A stretch of 27,262 nucleotides of DNA from CAZWBR01 sp964404205 (GCA_964404205.1 CAYOJD010000032.1:1-27262); one strand, 5' to 3'; numbered from the stretch's first letter, positions 8,778 to 18,008 are shown. A program made the numbers and translations. The notes: generated by a model from the letters alone, not told the origin.

Positions 8778-9995
8778 ATGAATATGCAAAACCGTAAGTC
8801 AATATCGTTAACGTACCTTTTTCTCACTTTTTTGAAGATAGGTTCCATCTCGTGGGGGGGCTTTATGGCATTGATATCGGTAGTGCGTACCCAAATGGTC
8901 GATAAAGACAAAACGATAAAAGATGAACTGGTCCTCGATGGTATCTCGCTGGCATCGGTTTTGCCCGGGCCGGTGGCATTCAATGTGGTGGCTTACATTG
9001 GTTACACTTTAAGAGGGATACCTGGTGCTTTGGTAAGCATGGTGGCCATTGTTCTTCCTTCTTTTTTGATGATTATTCTGTTGGCATCGCTGTATGTCAA
9101 TTATAGCCATATTGATTCTTTCAGACATTTTTTTGCGGGGATTCTTCCAGCAGTGGCTGCGGTCATCATAGGCGTGGCTGTGGGGATGTTTCAGAAACAG
9201 GTGAAAGATTGGAAACAGATTGCCATCTGTGTTTTGTCGTGCCTGTCGCTTATTTTTCTTCATTCCTTCTGGACCACTCTTTTTATCATTGCCCTTTCAG
9301 CACTGGCAGGCTATCTTCTTTATCGGGTGCCAGAGGTTGGCGTTCGGGCAGTTGCAGTTGAATCGCCTTCCTTCTCCCTGAAGAGAAATTGGCTCTTTTT
9401 TGTGGGTTTGACTTTATTGTTGACGCTCATATTATTCCCGTTGCTGCCCGGCATTGTTGCCAACGAGCGTTATCAGTTCTTGCAAACTATCTTTCTCACC
9501 TTTTCGGGAATGAGTTTAACGCTTTTCGGCGGAGGATATGTGATTATTCCAACAATGCAACAGGTGATTGTTGATGGGCTTCACTGGCTGACAGTTAATG
9601 AATTTGCCGATGCGATAGCGATGGGACAGATAACGCCTGGCCCCATTTTCATTAGTGCAGCATTTATCGGTTTTCGGATTGCGGGCTTTTGGGGGGCATT
9701 GGTCGCAACTGTAGCAATTTTCTTCCCGCCGGGAGGGGTAATGGTTTTCATGTCGCATTTTATGAACCGGATAAAAGATTCAGCCGTGATAACGGCGGCA
9801 TTCAAAGGGATGCGTCCGGCTATTATCGGAATGATTTTCTCGGCAGCATGGACAATTGGGAAAAGCGCACCGCTAACCTGGCCAACAGGGTTGATTTTTG
9901 CGGTAGCGCTGCTCATGCTCATCCGTTTTAAAAGCAATGCTGTCTATCTGATTCCATTATCCGGATTGGCAGGAATTTTATTGTATCAAATCTAA
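8778..9995 (+). CDS. CHR-family (ChrA-like) anion transporter, two-domain form
   Basis: 405 aa inner-membrane protein with about 10-12 hydrophobic segments and two homologous halves. The N-half has SWGGFMALISVV and LPGPVAFNVVAYIGY; the C-half has LFGGGYVIIPTMQQ and GQITPGPIFISAAFIGF. These paired GG and PGP motifs are the signature of the CHR superfamily. The family is named for chromate efflux, but some members are tied to sulfate: SrpC of Synechococcus plasmid pANL is sulfur-regulated. Here the next genes are a PAPS sulfotransferase and an APS kinase, and no chrB or metal-resistance gene is visible. Sulfate movement is therefore as plausible as chromate efflux; that is inference. It starts 8 nt after the previous stop and ends 10 nt before the next start. 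Confidence 0.88.
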   Translation: MNMQNRKSISLTYLFLTFLKIGSISWGGFMALISVVRTQMVDKDKTIKDELVLDGISLASVLPGPVAFNVVAYIGYTLRGIPGALVSMVAIVLPSFLMIILLASLYVNYSHIDSFRHFFAGILPAVAAVIIGVAVGMFQKQVKDWKQIAICVLSCLSLIFLHSFWTTLFIIALSALAGYLLYRVPEVGVRAVAVESPSFSLKRNWLFFVGLTLLLTLILFPLLPGIVANERYQFLQTIFLTFSGMSLTLFGGGYVIIPTMQQVIVDGLHWLTVNEFADAIAMGQITPGPIFISAAFIGFRIAGFWGALVATVAIFFPPGGVMVFMSHFMNRIKDSAVITAAFKGMRPAIIGMIFSAAWTIGKSAPLTWPTGLIFAVALLMLIRFKSNAVYLIPLSGLAGILLYQI

Positions 9996-10005
9996 CATAC
10001 ATTAA

Positions 10006-11028
10006 ATGAATTCGATGAATAATACAGGGGCAATTCAGATGATAGGCACGCAGCGGTCGGGCTCCAATTTGCTGCGGTTGCTGCTCAATCAATATTCTCA
10101 GATTGCAGCACCGCACCCGCCACATATGCTGCAACGCTTTTTGCCGTTATTGCCGATCTATGGAAAGTTGGAAGAGCCTTCCAATATGGCCTGTCTGATT
10201 GACGATGTTTGTACGCTGGTTGAGCTGAACCCCGTTCCGTGGGGTGGTGTCGTTTTCGATAGGCCGAAGATTCAGGAAAACTGTAGAATTCCGCATTTGA
10301 CAGAAGTGTTCAGGGCGGTGTACGAAGAGATGGCCATCAGTCAGGGGGCCTCGCACTGGCTTTGTAAAAGTATGGCCAATGTTCACTACAGTGATTTGAT
10401 GGAAGCTAACGGAATTCATCCGCTCTATCTTTTTCTTTACCGCGATGGACGCGACGTGGCTTGTTCGTTCCGAAAAGCAATTGTGGGAGAGAAACATCCC
10501 TATCACATTGCCCGGCAGTGGAAAGCCGATCAGGAGGCTTGTCTGGCATTAAAGGCAAAAATTGCTCCGTCACGATTTTTTGAGTTGAGCTACGAAGCAT
10601 TGTTACAGAATCCCGAAACCGAAATGAAGCGTTTTAGCAGTGCTCTCGATATTGCATACGATTCGGCCATTTTTGAATACTATCAATCCGAAGAATCCAG
10701 AAATACCTCAACGGCTGGTAAAATGTGGGAGAATGTGGCCCGGCCTATTTTCAGCAATAGCAAAAAATATTTGAAAGAGCTTACCGGTGAAGAGATTCTG
10801 ATTTTCGAAACAGTAGCCGGCGATACACTCGAAAAGCTTGGCTATAAACTTGAGTTTCCGGAAGAAAGCAAGAGGAAAGTATTTTCAGCTACAGAGATAG
10901 AGGCCTTTGAGCAAGAAAACAGCATGCTGAAGGCCCAGGCCAATCAACAGGCCGACCCGGAAGGGATGAAGTTGCGAAAACCTCAGGATGACCTTATCAC
11001 TTCGATAAAAAAACGATTAGCGGTTTAA
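10006..11028 (+). CDS. PAPS-dependent sulfotransferase
   Basis: 340 aa, no signal peptide, so cytoplasmic. The 5'-phosphosulfate-binding loop is GTQRSGSNLLR (14-24). The 3'-phosphate-binding motif is YRDGRDVACSF, with Arg146 and Ser154 at the standard 8-residue spacing. It matches the Sulfotransfer_1/3 superfamily; the acceptor cannot be read from the sequence. Residues 292-340 form a charged, Gln-rich helical tail that may be a coiled coil, beyond the core fold. The APS kinase begins 2 nt after its stop, so donor synthesis and use are co-expressed. Acceptors in bacteria include glycans, lipids and small metabolites; glycosidases in the same operon make a glycan the first guess. Met4 (10015) is a possible alternative start. 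Confidence 0.87.
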   Translation: MNSMNNTGAIQMIGTQRSGSNLLRLLLNQYSQIAAPHPPHMLQRFLPLLPIYGKLEEPSNMACLIDDVCTLVELNPVPWGGVVFDRPKIQENCRIPHLTEVFRAVYEEMAISQGASHWLCKSMANVHYSDLMEANGIHPLYLFLYRDGRDVACSFRKAIVGEKHPYHIARQWKADQEACLALKAKIAPSRFFELSYEALLQNPETEMKRFSSALDIAYDSAIFEYYQSEESRNTSTAGKMWENVARPIFSNSKKYLKELTGEEILIFETVAGDTLEKLGYKLEFPEESKRKVFSATEIEAFEQENSMLKAQANQQADPEGMKLRKPQDDLITSIKKRLAV

Positions 11029-11030
11029 AA

Positions 11031-11639
11031 ATGAAAAACGATATAGCATTGGTCCCATCTGTCGGACGGATAATCTGGCTTTACGGCCGGCCCTGTGCAG
11101 GCAAAACTACTATTGCCGATGATATGGCTGATAAGCTGAAACAGCAAATGAACCCTGTTATTACACTCGACGGTGACGAGTTGAGAGAGGGGATGAATGC
11201 CGATCTTGGGTTTTCACCCGAAGACCGGCACGAAAATATCCGCCGTACAGCTGAGTTGGCCAAATTTCTGGCCATGAAAGGATTCGATGTTATTTGCTCG
11301 CTCGTTACCCCAACAAGGACGCTGCGTAGCCAAATCAGGGAATTGGCATCAGGTTTCGATTTATGGCTGGTTTATGTCGATACTCCGCTTGAAATGTGCA
11401 TCCGTCGCGATGTGAAAGGTCATTATCAGAAGGCATGCAGCGGCCAGTTGGACGATTTTACCGGGATTGGTTCCCCGTTTGAGCTTCCTTCGGCAGAAGA
11501 TGACGATTTGATTGTTCCAACTCTTGATTATACTGTGGCCCAATGTGCACAGATGATTCTTGAACATAAGGAGATAACGAAAACGAATCCAAAACAGACT
11601 AAACATGAAAAAGCTACATTACATTCTTTTGATTATTAG
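11031..11639 (+). CDS. cysC: Adenylylsulfate (APS) kinase
   Basis: 202 aa. It phosphorylates APS to PAPS, the donor used by the sulfotransferase encoded just upstream. The P-loop is GRPCAGKTT (G19-T27), unlike the usual GLSGSGKST. Other family hallmarks are present: DGDELREGMNADLGFS, EDRHENIRRTAELAKFL, YVDTPLEMC and FTGIGSPFELP. The last 12 residues are encoded by DNA shared with the next gene (11605-11639) and lie outside the conserved fold. No ATP sulfurylase gene (cysD/cysN or sat) is in the window, so APS must come from elsewhere. Placement beside a sulfotransferase, not beside cysDN, suggests a dedicated sulfation role and not assimilation. Confidence 0.87.
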   Translation: MKNDIALVPSVGRIIWLYGRPCAGKTTIADDMADKLKQQMNPVITLDGDELREGMNADLGFSPEDRHENIRRTAELAKFLAMKGFDVICSLVTPTRTLRSQIRELASGFDLWLVYVDTPLEMCIRRDVKGHYQKACSGQLDDFTGIGSPFELPSAEDDDLIVPTLDYTVAQCAQMILEHKEITKTNPKQTKHEKATLHSFDY

Positions 11640-14600
11640 TTTTTGGCTGACTTTACCCGTTTATTCGCAACGGGCTACCTATACCGAAACGGAAATGGAA
11701 CTGATGACCTATCCGTTTTTTAATCCCAACCCAGTGCCCGAAACGGGCATTATCTATCCCTATTTTCGCTTCGACGGGTATTCCGCAAAAGGCGAAATGC
11801 AAAAACACAAGATGGTGGTTCTGGAAAATGACTACATTAAACTTTGGGTTACTCCCGATATTGGGGGAAAGATATGGGGAGCTGTAGAAAAGTCGACAGG
11901 CAAGGAATTTATCTATTTCAACCATGCGGTGAAGTTTCGCGACATAGCCATGCGCGGCCCTTGGACATCAGGCGGTTTGGAGTTTAACTTTGGTGTAATT
12001 GGCCATGCGCCAACATGCTCGTCGCCTGTCGATTATTTGGTTCGAAATAATGAAGATGGCAGCGTAAGTTGTTTTATCGGGGCCATTGATCTCCCGTCGG
12101 GTACCCGCTGGAGTGTAGAGATAAACCTTCCATCGGATAAGGCATGGTTTTCGACCCGGTGTAGCTGGGATAATTCGAAGATGACAGAACAATCGTATTA
12201 TCACTGGACCAATTTGGGCCTCAAAACTGACGGCAAACTCGAATATGCTTTTCCGGGGAACCATTACCTTGGTCATGACGGAAAAGCTTTTTCGTGGCCC
12301 AAAGATAAAACTGGCCGCGAATTGCAGTTCTACGATAACAACGATTTCGGCACCTATAAATCATATCATGNNNNNNNNNNTTTCTGGCACAATGACAATT
12401 TTGGGTTTGGCCATTACTCGCCTTATGATGAAAAACCTGGCAAAAAGATTTGGATTTGGGGCCTCTCTGATCAGGGAATGATTTGGGAAAAACTACTGAC
12501 CGATACCGATGGCCAATACACTGAATTGCAGTCAGGAAGGCTTTTCAATCAGGAAGCTGCCGAAAGTACCTTTTCACCCTTTAAACACAAAGGCTTTATG
12601 GCAGGCACGACCGACGAATGGACCGAATACTGGTTTCCGGTAGTGGGCACCAATGGGTTAAATTATGCCAATGAAAAAGGTTCGGTAAATCTGCTCCGGC
12701 AACAAAATATGATACAACTCGCCTTTTGCCCCAACGAAAGAGTCGATGGGACGCTTGAAGTAAGAGATACAAAGGGAGTGCAATATAAAAAGGAACTTAC
12801 ACTCACCCCGTTGCAGCCATTTTCTGCATCGTTCGAATACGATGGCCGATTAGAAGAGCTTGCCGTCTATCTCAATTCCGGGTTGTTTTATCAGGCTAAC
12901 CCGGCAAAGAGTGAAGTCAAACGTCCGGTAGAACTGGCAAATGACTTTAACTGGCAATCCGCTTATGGCCATTGGGTTATGGGTAAAGAGCTTGAAAAGC
13001 AGCGCCAGTACGGTAAAGCTGAAGCTGAATATCAAAAATCGCTGGCTGAAGAACGCTGGTTTGTACCTGCGCTGAACGGGATGAGTTTGGTTCACTATCG
13101 CAAAACCAATTATGCCGAAGCATTGAAATATGCGCTCGATGCCCTCTCCGTAGATACTTACGATGCCGAAGCCAATATGCACTATGCGCTGGCGAGTTTG
13201 GCACTCGGCGATACCATCTCGGCAATCGATGGTTTTTCATTGGCATCGGGACAGCCTATGATACGAAGCGCCGCTTACAACGGATTAGCCACCCTATCGG
13301 CGGTTAAGAAAGAGTATGATAAAAGTTTGAGCTATGCCCAAAAGAGTTTATTATCCAACGGATTGGGTTCGGAGGCGCAACAGATGAGAATAATATCGTT
13401 GCGAAAATTGGGCAAAGCCGACGAATCGATGCAGTTTCTTTCGCAAATGGAGGCTGCCGATCCGCTAAACCATTTTGTCCGCTTGGAACGATGGCTTTCT
13501 CAACCTGATGCCAATAGTGAAGCCGCAATCGGGAAGGTAATTACAAACGAATTTCCAATCGACACTTGGCTCACTTATGTCAGTTGGTATGTTGAGAAAG
13601 GGTGTACAGACGACGCATTAAAGTTATTGTCGATTGCTCCGGAGTCGCCTCAATTGTTGTTGCTTGAAGCCTTTCTACATCACCGAAGCGGAGATAACAA
13701 CCGTGCGCAGACAAAGCTTGAGAAGGCTGTTTCAATTTCTGCTGAACTGATTTTTCCTTCTCAAATCGCGATGCTGGAGCCACTTCGATGGGCCGGTTCT
13801 GTTTCGTCCAACTGGAAAATCAAGTGGTACGAAGGCCTGCTTCTTTTTAGTGCCGGCGACAAGGAGAAAGGGAAATCACTTTGGCTCGCATGTGAAAACC
13901 AGCCCGATTATTCGCCATTTTATTTGGCTCGCTCCAAAGTGTACGAACCCGGCAACCCTAAAGCGGCTGACGATGTGGAACGTGCGATGCAATTGGCGGG
14001 AAGCGACTGGCGAACCGAACTGTTTGCTTCGAAATTTTATCTCGAAAAAGGCGACACGCTGAAATCGCTGGAACTTGTCCGTAGGAATACAAAAACCAAT
14101 CCCGATAATTACTATGTTGGTCTGCATCATGCAAAACTGCTCGAGATGACTGGAAGCTATGCTACATGCGTAAGTTTGTTGAAAAAAATTGATGTACTTC
14201 CCAACGAAGGGGCAACTGAGGGGCGTGTTATCTGGCGAAATGCCAACTTCGGCCATGCGCTGGAAATGATGAGAAAGAAGCAATACGGAAAAGCTCTTGA
14301 CGCAGTCGCATTAGCCCGTCAGTGGCCCGAAAACCTTGGCGTTGGTCGCCCATATATTGTAGATGAGCGACTTGAAGATTATTTTTCCTATCTGTGTTAT
14401 CGTTCGTTGAACAATAAGGTTGCTATGTCAACGGCATTGGATCGAATCGTAAAATTTCGAAACGAGGCCGAACAGCCGCTTGGCGAAGGTGATTTTATTT
14501 ATGCTTTGGCGCTCAAGCAAGCGGGTAAATTGCAGGATGCCGATAGGGTGATGGAAATAATGACCAGTAAATTAAAGGATAAACAACTTACAGATTGGAT

Positions 14601-14706
14601 GAATGCACTTTATGCCGGCAGAGAAGAAGAGGCCCGTACATTGGCTTCAACCTGGACAGGCGATAACCGAACGATAAAACTGCTGATGAATCTGTTTAAC
14701 CAATAA
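11605..14706 (+). CDS. Secreted DUF5107 and TPR-repeat protein (interrupted by a sequence gap)
   Basis: About 1033 aa as assembled. Signal peptide residues 1-21 end VYS before Q. Residues 40-400 match DUF5107, a beta-sandwich domain of the galactose-mutarotase type seen in Bacteroidota carbohydrate loci; the DIGGKIWGAVEKSTGKEF and FWHNDNFGFGHYS stretches are characteristic. From about 430 to the end the sequence is helical with repeated Ala/Leu/Tyr periodicity (for example YGKAEAEYQKSLAEE), indicating TPR-like repeats. Carbohydrate binding or processing is likely but no activity can be assigned. A run of 10 N falls after SYH (residue 255) in the conserved core. The frame resumes afterwards, but family members usually have more residues here, so the true gap is probably longer than 10 nt. 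The start overlaps the APS kinase by 35 nt. Confidence 0.8.
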   Translation: MKKLHYILLIISFWLTLPVYSQRATYTETEMELMTYPFFNPNPVPETGIIYPYFRFDGYSAKGEMQKHKMVVLENDYIKLWVTPDIGGKIWGAVEKSTGKEFIYFNHAVKFRDIAMRGPWTSGGLEFNFGVIGHAPTCSSPVDYLVRNNEDGSVSCFIGAIDLPSGTRWSVEINLPSDKAWFSTRCSWDNSKMTEQSYYHWTNLGLKTDGKLEYAFPGNHYLGHDGKAFSWPKDKTGRELQFYDNNDFGTYKSYHXXXXFWHNDNFGFGHYSPYDEKPGKKIWIWGLSDQGMIWEKLLTDTDGQYTELQSGRLFNQEAAESTFSPFKHKGFMAGTTDEWTEYWFPVVGTNGLNYANEKGSVNLLRQQNMIQLAFCPNERVDGTLEVRDTKGVQYKKELTLTPLQPFSASFEYDGRLEELAVYLNSGLFYQANPAKSEVKRPVELANDFNWQSAYGHWVMGKELEKQRQYGKAEAEYQKSLAEERWFVPALNGMSLVHYRKTNYAEALKYALDALSVDTYDAEANMHYALASLALGDTISAIDGFSLASGQPMIRSAAYNGLATLSAVKKEYDKSLSYAQKSLLSNGLGSEAQQMRIISLRKLGKADESMQFLSQMEAADPLNHFVRLERWLSQPDANSEAAIGKVITNEFPIDTWLTYVSWYVEKGCTDDALKLLSIAPESPQLLLLEAFLHHRSGDNNRAQTKLEKAVSISAELIFPSQIAMLEPLRWAGSVSSNWKIKWYEGLLLFSAGDKEKGKSLWLACENQPDYSPFYLARSKVYEPGNPKAADDVERAMQLAGSDWRTELFASKFYLEKGDTLKSLELVRRNTKTNPDNYYVGLHHAKLLEMTGSYATCVSLLKKIDVLPNEGATEGRVIWRNANFGHALEMMRKKQYGKALDAVALARQWPENLGVGRPYIVDERLEDYFSYLCYRSLNNKVAMSTALDRIVKFRNEAEQPLGEGDFIYALALKQAGKLQDADRVMEIMTSKLKDKQLTDWMNALYAGREEEARTLASTWTGDNRTIKLLMNLFNQ
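12371..12380. other. Assembly gap (10 N)
   Basis: Ten undetermined bases inside the DUF5107 domain. The number is probably nominal: protein conservation suggests a few more codons are missing. Confidence 0.97.
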
Positions 14707-14770
14707 TTAATCTCGTAATTTTAATATTGACCTTCAGTAATTTGTCTGAAGATATAACTCATTCTTTTGT

Positions 14771-17700
14771 ATGATAAAATATTTCTTTGCTTTTTTACTT
14801 CTTCTGATAACGATTGCCGGTTTTGCTCAGCAATCTGATAGTAAAATTTTTTGGAAAGAGGATTTTTCATCGGGCAAGTTGCCCGATGGGTGGACTGCAA
14901 AAGCCATGAACGACAGTAGTTCTGTCTGGTTTCTAACCGACCAGCCCTATCCTGGTTCAGAAGGCCGTAACTATCAGGCTCCTCCGATAGCCTCTGCAAG
15001 CCGTGGATATCATGCGCAAATAGCAGCAGGCGTGAGGGTTGGTAAAAATATCCGAAAATGGAAAAAAGCCAATATCGCTCCCAGTGCTTATTTGCAAACA
15101 GGTGCCATCGACTGTTCGGCGCAAAAGTCAGTGGTGCTTAAATTTCAGCAGAACTTCTTCTGGAATAGCTGGCAACAACCCGAAGGCAGTTCAGGATTAA
15201 TTGTTGCTGTAAGCAATAATGGCCGCGACTGGACAGAATACGATGTTGTACAGGGAATTCAACCCGGTGAGGATTGCTCAAACCCGCTAAACTCCGAGAT
15301 TAATATTACCCGTGTGGCCGCCGGACAGAAGAGTCTTTATATCAGATTCTGGTGGCGCGATATGTACCAATGGTACTGGATGATTGATGATATCACCCTT
15401 TCTGAAGCCTTCGAAACTGACTGGCAGACATTGGATATTGCCTCGCACGGTTCCGAAGGAAACCAATTTACGGCCAATGATTCGTTGGTTTTCAGGGTTG
15501 TGAACCTGGGCGCCAAAGCCGTAACAAGCAATACCGACTGTTATCTTCAACTTGATAAGCGCCCGTTGATGAACGCTACAATTAAAGCCTCGCCCAAGAA
15601 CCCCGTCGGTATTATTGACACTGTTAGAGTAGCTTTTCCAAACCTCAATCTGTCGGATATTGGTGTTCATAAAGTAAAATTCTATACCGGGAAGGAAGAT
15701 GATTTGCGCCGTTCGAACGATACCCTTTCGATGGAACTTTATTCGAAAGCTTGCGAATTGGGTAATATCACTGAATTTAAAGCTGGCGAACAATTGTTCG
15801 AAATTGCCTGCAATCAGGCTGCCCTAAAAGTGATAATCCTGCGTAATGATATATTTCGCTTAGAGATGGCGTACGATGGCGTATTTACCAATCCTGCCGG
15901 TAATGATTTGATTATTAATACTCCGAATGAAACTGTGACCTGTAAGTGGTCCGATCAGGGCGACTATTATCTGATGCAAACGACCGAGATGTCGCTTCGG
16001 GCCTACAAACAACCATTAAGGTTTGCCCTTTATCGTGGCGATAACGCTACACTGGTATGGGAAGAGTATAATGGAATCACCTATGGGAAGCAAACTGTCC
16101 AGTATCTCAAACGGGGAAACGATGAGCAGTTTTATGGCGGTGGCATGCAGAATGGCCGTTTCTCGCACCGCGGCAAAGTGATAAAGATGACCGTTGACTA
16201 TGATTGGGAAGATGGCGGAAATCCAAATCCTGCCACTTTTTATATGAGCAGCAAAGGCTATGGAGCGGTACGCAACACCTATTCCGTCGGTGAGTATGCT
16301 TTTATGGATACTGTGAGACTGGCTCAGCAGGAGAGCCGTTTCGATTGCTACTATTTTGTAGGCAATTCGTTGAAAGAATTGCTGAACAGTTATACCGATA
16401 TTACCGGGAAGCCATTCCTGATGCCCCGCTGGGCGCTTGGAATGGGCGATGCCAACTGTTACAACCGGGGGGCTAAATCGGGAAATACCATCGGTTCTAC
16501 CTCTACCGGTTTCGATGGGTTAACCCCTAGTGTTATCAGCCTGATTGCTGACAAATATATCGAAAACCGTATGCCTACCGGTTGGATATTGCCCAACGAC
16601 GGATATGGCTGTGGCTACACAGCTCTCGACTCCGTTGTACGTGAATTGTATAAGCGAGGCTTCTATACCGGATTGTGGACCGAAAGCGGAGTGGATAAGA
16701 TTGCCCGCGAAGTGGGTGAATATGGGACACGGCTCTGTAAACTCGATGTGGCCTGGGTTGGCCCCGGTTTTAAGTTTGCCATCGACGGGGCTCGTACAGC
16801 CTACGAAGGTATCGAGAATAACAGCAACGCACGAGGATTTGTATGGATGGTCTGCGGATGGACAGGCTCTCACCGCAATGCAGTGCTCTGGACCGGTGAC
16901 CAGTCGGGAACTTGGGATTACATTCGTTGGCATATTCCTACTTTAATTGGGTCAGGCTTATCGGCACAGAACTGTGCTACCGGCGATGTGGATGGTATTT
17001 TTGGAGGTAGCGACTCGACTTACGTCCGCGATCTTCAGTGGAAATGTTTTACCCCGGTACTGATGACCATGTCAGGATGGGCATCAAACAATAAAAACGG
17101 AATTAAAGATAAGCAACCCTGGCTCTTTGGCGAGCCATTTACCAGTATCAACCGCAAATATCTGATGCTGAAACAACGACTCACCCCTTACATGTACACC
17201 CTTTGTCACGAAGCCAATCAGACCGGAGTCCCTGCAGTTCGTGGCTTGGTTCTTGAGTATCCCGACGACAGCCATACCTGGGGCGATGCCGTGAAGTATC
17301 AATTTCTGTTGGGAAAGGATTTGTTGGTTGCGCCAGTTTATCTGTCAGAGGCCAAACGCGACAGTATTTATCTCCCGGAAGGAAAATGGATCGATTATTG
17401 GGATGGAACAGTATACAATGGCAAAACAACGTTAATGGAGTATCCCGCTCCACTCGATAAATTGCCACTTTTCGTCCGTGCCGGTGCCATTATTCCGATG
17501 CACCAACAGATGATGTACAACTGGGAGTGTATTACCGACACGCTTACGCTGGCAATCTATCCCTCAGGAAAATCGGTTTATACCATGTACGAAGATGACG
17601 GCCTGACACGCGACCATCGCAAAGGCATCTTTGCCAATACCCGATTCGAAGTTTTGGAAAACGAAACAGGTTCACTAAAAGTCATCTTCAACAAAGCCGA

Positions 17701-17944
17701 GGGCAATTTTAAAGGTCGATTGAAAGAACGGGCTTATCTGCTTGAAATTCATACCGCGAATGGACCAACATCGGTGTTAATCGATGGGAAGAAGATGAAA
17801 GCAGCGAAGACGATAACCGAATTGTCGCAAATGGGGTCTGGCTGGTATTTCGATGCTGCCGAACAGAATGGAATATTGCATATTAAAACGGCCTATCTAT
17901 CGACAGATAATACTTCAGTTGTGGAAACGATTGCCAAAAGATAA
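14771..17944 (+). CDS. Secreted GH31-family glycosidase with N-terminal jelly-roll domain
   Basis: 1057 aa. Signal peptide 1-19 (cleavage near GFA-QQ). Residues 28-205 form a jelly-roll module (EDFSSGKLPDGW at the start, WYWMIDDITL at the end) like adhesin/MAM-type domains; 215-320 look like a CARDB-type Ig fold. The GH31 part follows: beta domain about 330-545, TIM barrel about 545-850, and C-terminal beta domains with KWIDYWDG and LFVRAGAIIPM. The acid/base candidate is Asp710 in WTGDQSGTW. The nucleophile candidate is Asp659 in KLDVAW, not the classical WxDMNE, so this is not an ordinary alpha-glucosidase. An alpha-N-acetylgalactosaminidase-type GH31 subfamily is my best guess, unproven. 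It is the last gene of the operon, 64 nt after the DUF5107 gene, and is followed by a terminator. Confidence 0.87.
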   Translation: MIKYFFAFLLLLITIAGFAQQSDSKIFWKEDFSSGKLPDGWTAKAMNDSSSVWFLTDQPYPGSEGRNYQAPPIASASRGYHAQIAAGVRVGKNIRKWKKANIAPSAYLQTGAIDCSAQKSVVLKFQQNFFWNSWQQPEGSSGLIVAVSNNGRDWTEYDVVQGIQPGEDCSNPLNSEINITRVAAGQKSLYIRFWWRDMYQWYWMIDDITLSEAFETDWQTLDIASHGSEGNQFTANDSLVFRVVNLGAKAVTSNTDCYLQLDKRPLMNATIKASPKNPVGIIDTVRVAFPNLNLSDIGVHKVKFYTGKEDDLRRSNDTLSMELYSKACELGNITEFKAGEQLFEIACNQAALKVIILRNDIFRLEMAYDGVFTNPAGNDLIINTPNETVTCKWSDQGDYYLMQTTEMSLRAYKQPLRFALYRGDNATLVWEEYNGITYGKQTVQYLKRGNDEQFYGGGMQNGRFSHRGKVIKMTVDYDWEDGGNPNPATFYMSSKGYGAVRNTYSVGEYAFMDTVRLAQQESRFDCYYFVGNSLKELLNSYTDITGKPFLMPRWALGMGDANCYNRGAKSGNTIGSTSTGFDGLTPSVISLIADKYIENRMPTGWILPNDGYGCGYTALDSVVRELYKRGFYTGLWTESGVDKIAREVGEYGTRLCKLDVAWVGPGFKFAIDGARTAYEGIENNSNARGFVWMVCGWTGSHRNAVLWTGDQSGTWDYIRWHIPTLIGSGLSAQNCATGDVDGIFGGSDSTYVRDLQWKCFTPVLMTMSGWASNNKNGIKDKQPWLFGEPFTSINRKYLMLKQRLTPYMYTLCHEANQTGVPAVRGLVLEYPDDSHTWGDAVKYQFLLGKDLLVAPVYLSEAKRDSIYLPEGKWIDYWDGTVYNGKTTLMEYPAPLDKLPLFVRAGAIIPMHQQMMYNWECITDTLTLAIYPSGKSVYTMYEDDGLTRDHRKGIFANTRFEVLENETGSLKVIFNKAEGNFKGRLKERAYLLEIHTANGPTSVLIDGKKMKAAKTITELSQMGSGWYFDAAEQNGILHIKTAYLSTDNTSVVETIAKR

Positions 17945-17976
17945 TCGACCGTTGTTTGATTCAGAGTCAAAGGCTG

Positions 17977-18008
17977 AGGCTGTTTCGCAACGAGACAGCC
18001 TTCGCTTT
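17977..18008 (+). terminator. Rho-independent terminator of the operon
   Basis: Arms 17977-17987 and 17991-18001 pair over 11 bp (one G-U) with a CAA loop; a T-rich tail with a five-T run (18006-18010) follows after a few bases. Confidence 0.75.

Noticed and set aside
8778..9995. Chromate-resistance locus
   Set aside because: No chrB, regulator or other metal-resistance gene is adjacent; the neighbours concern sulfate transfer.
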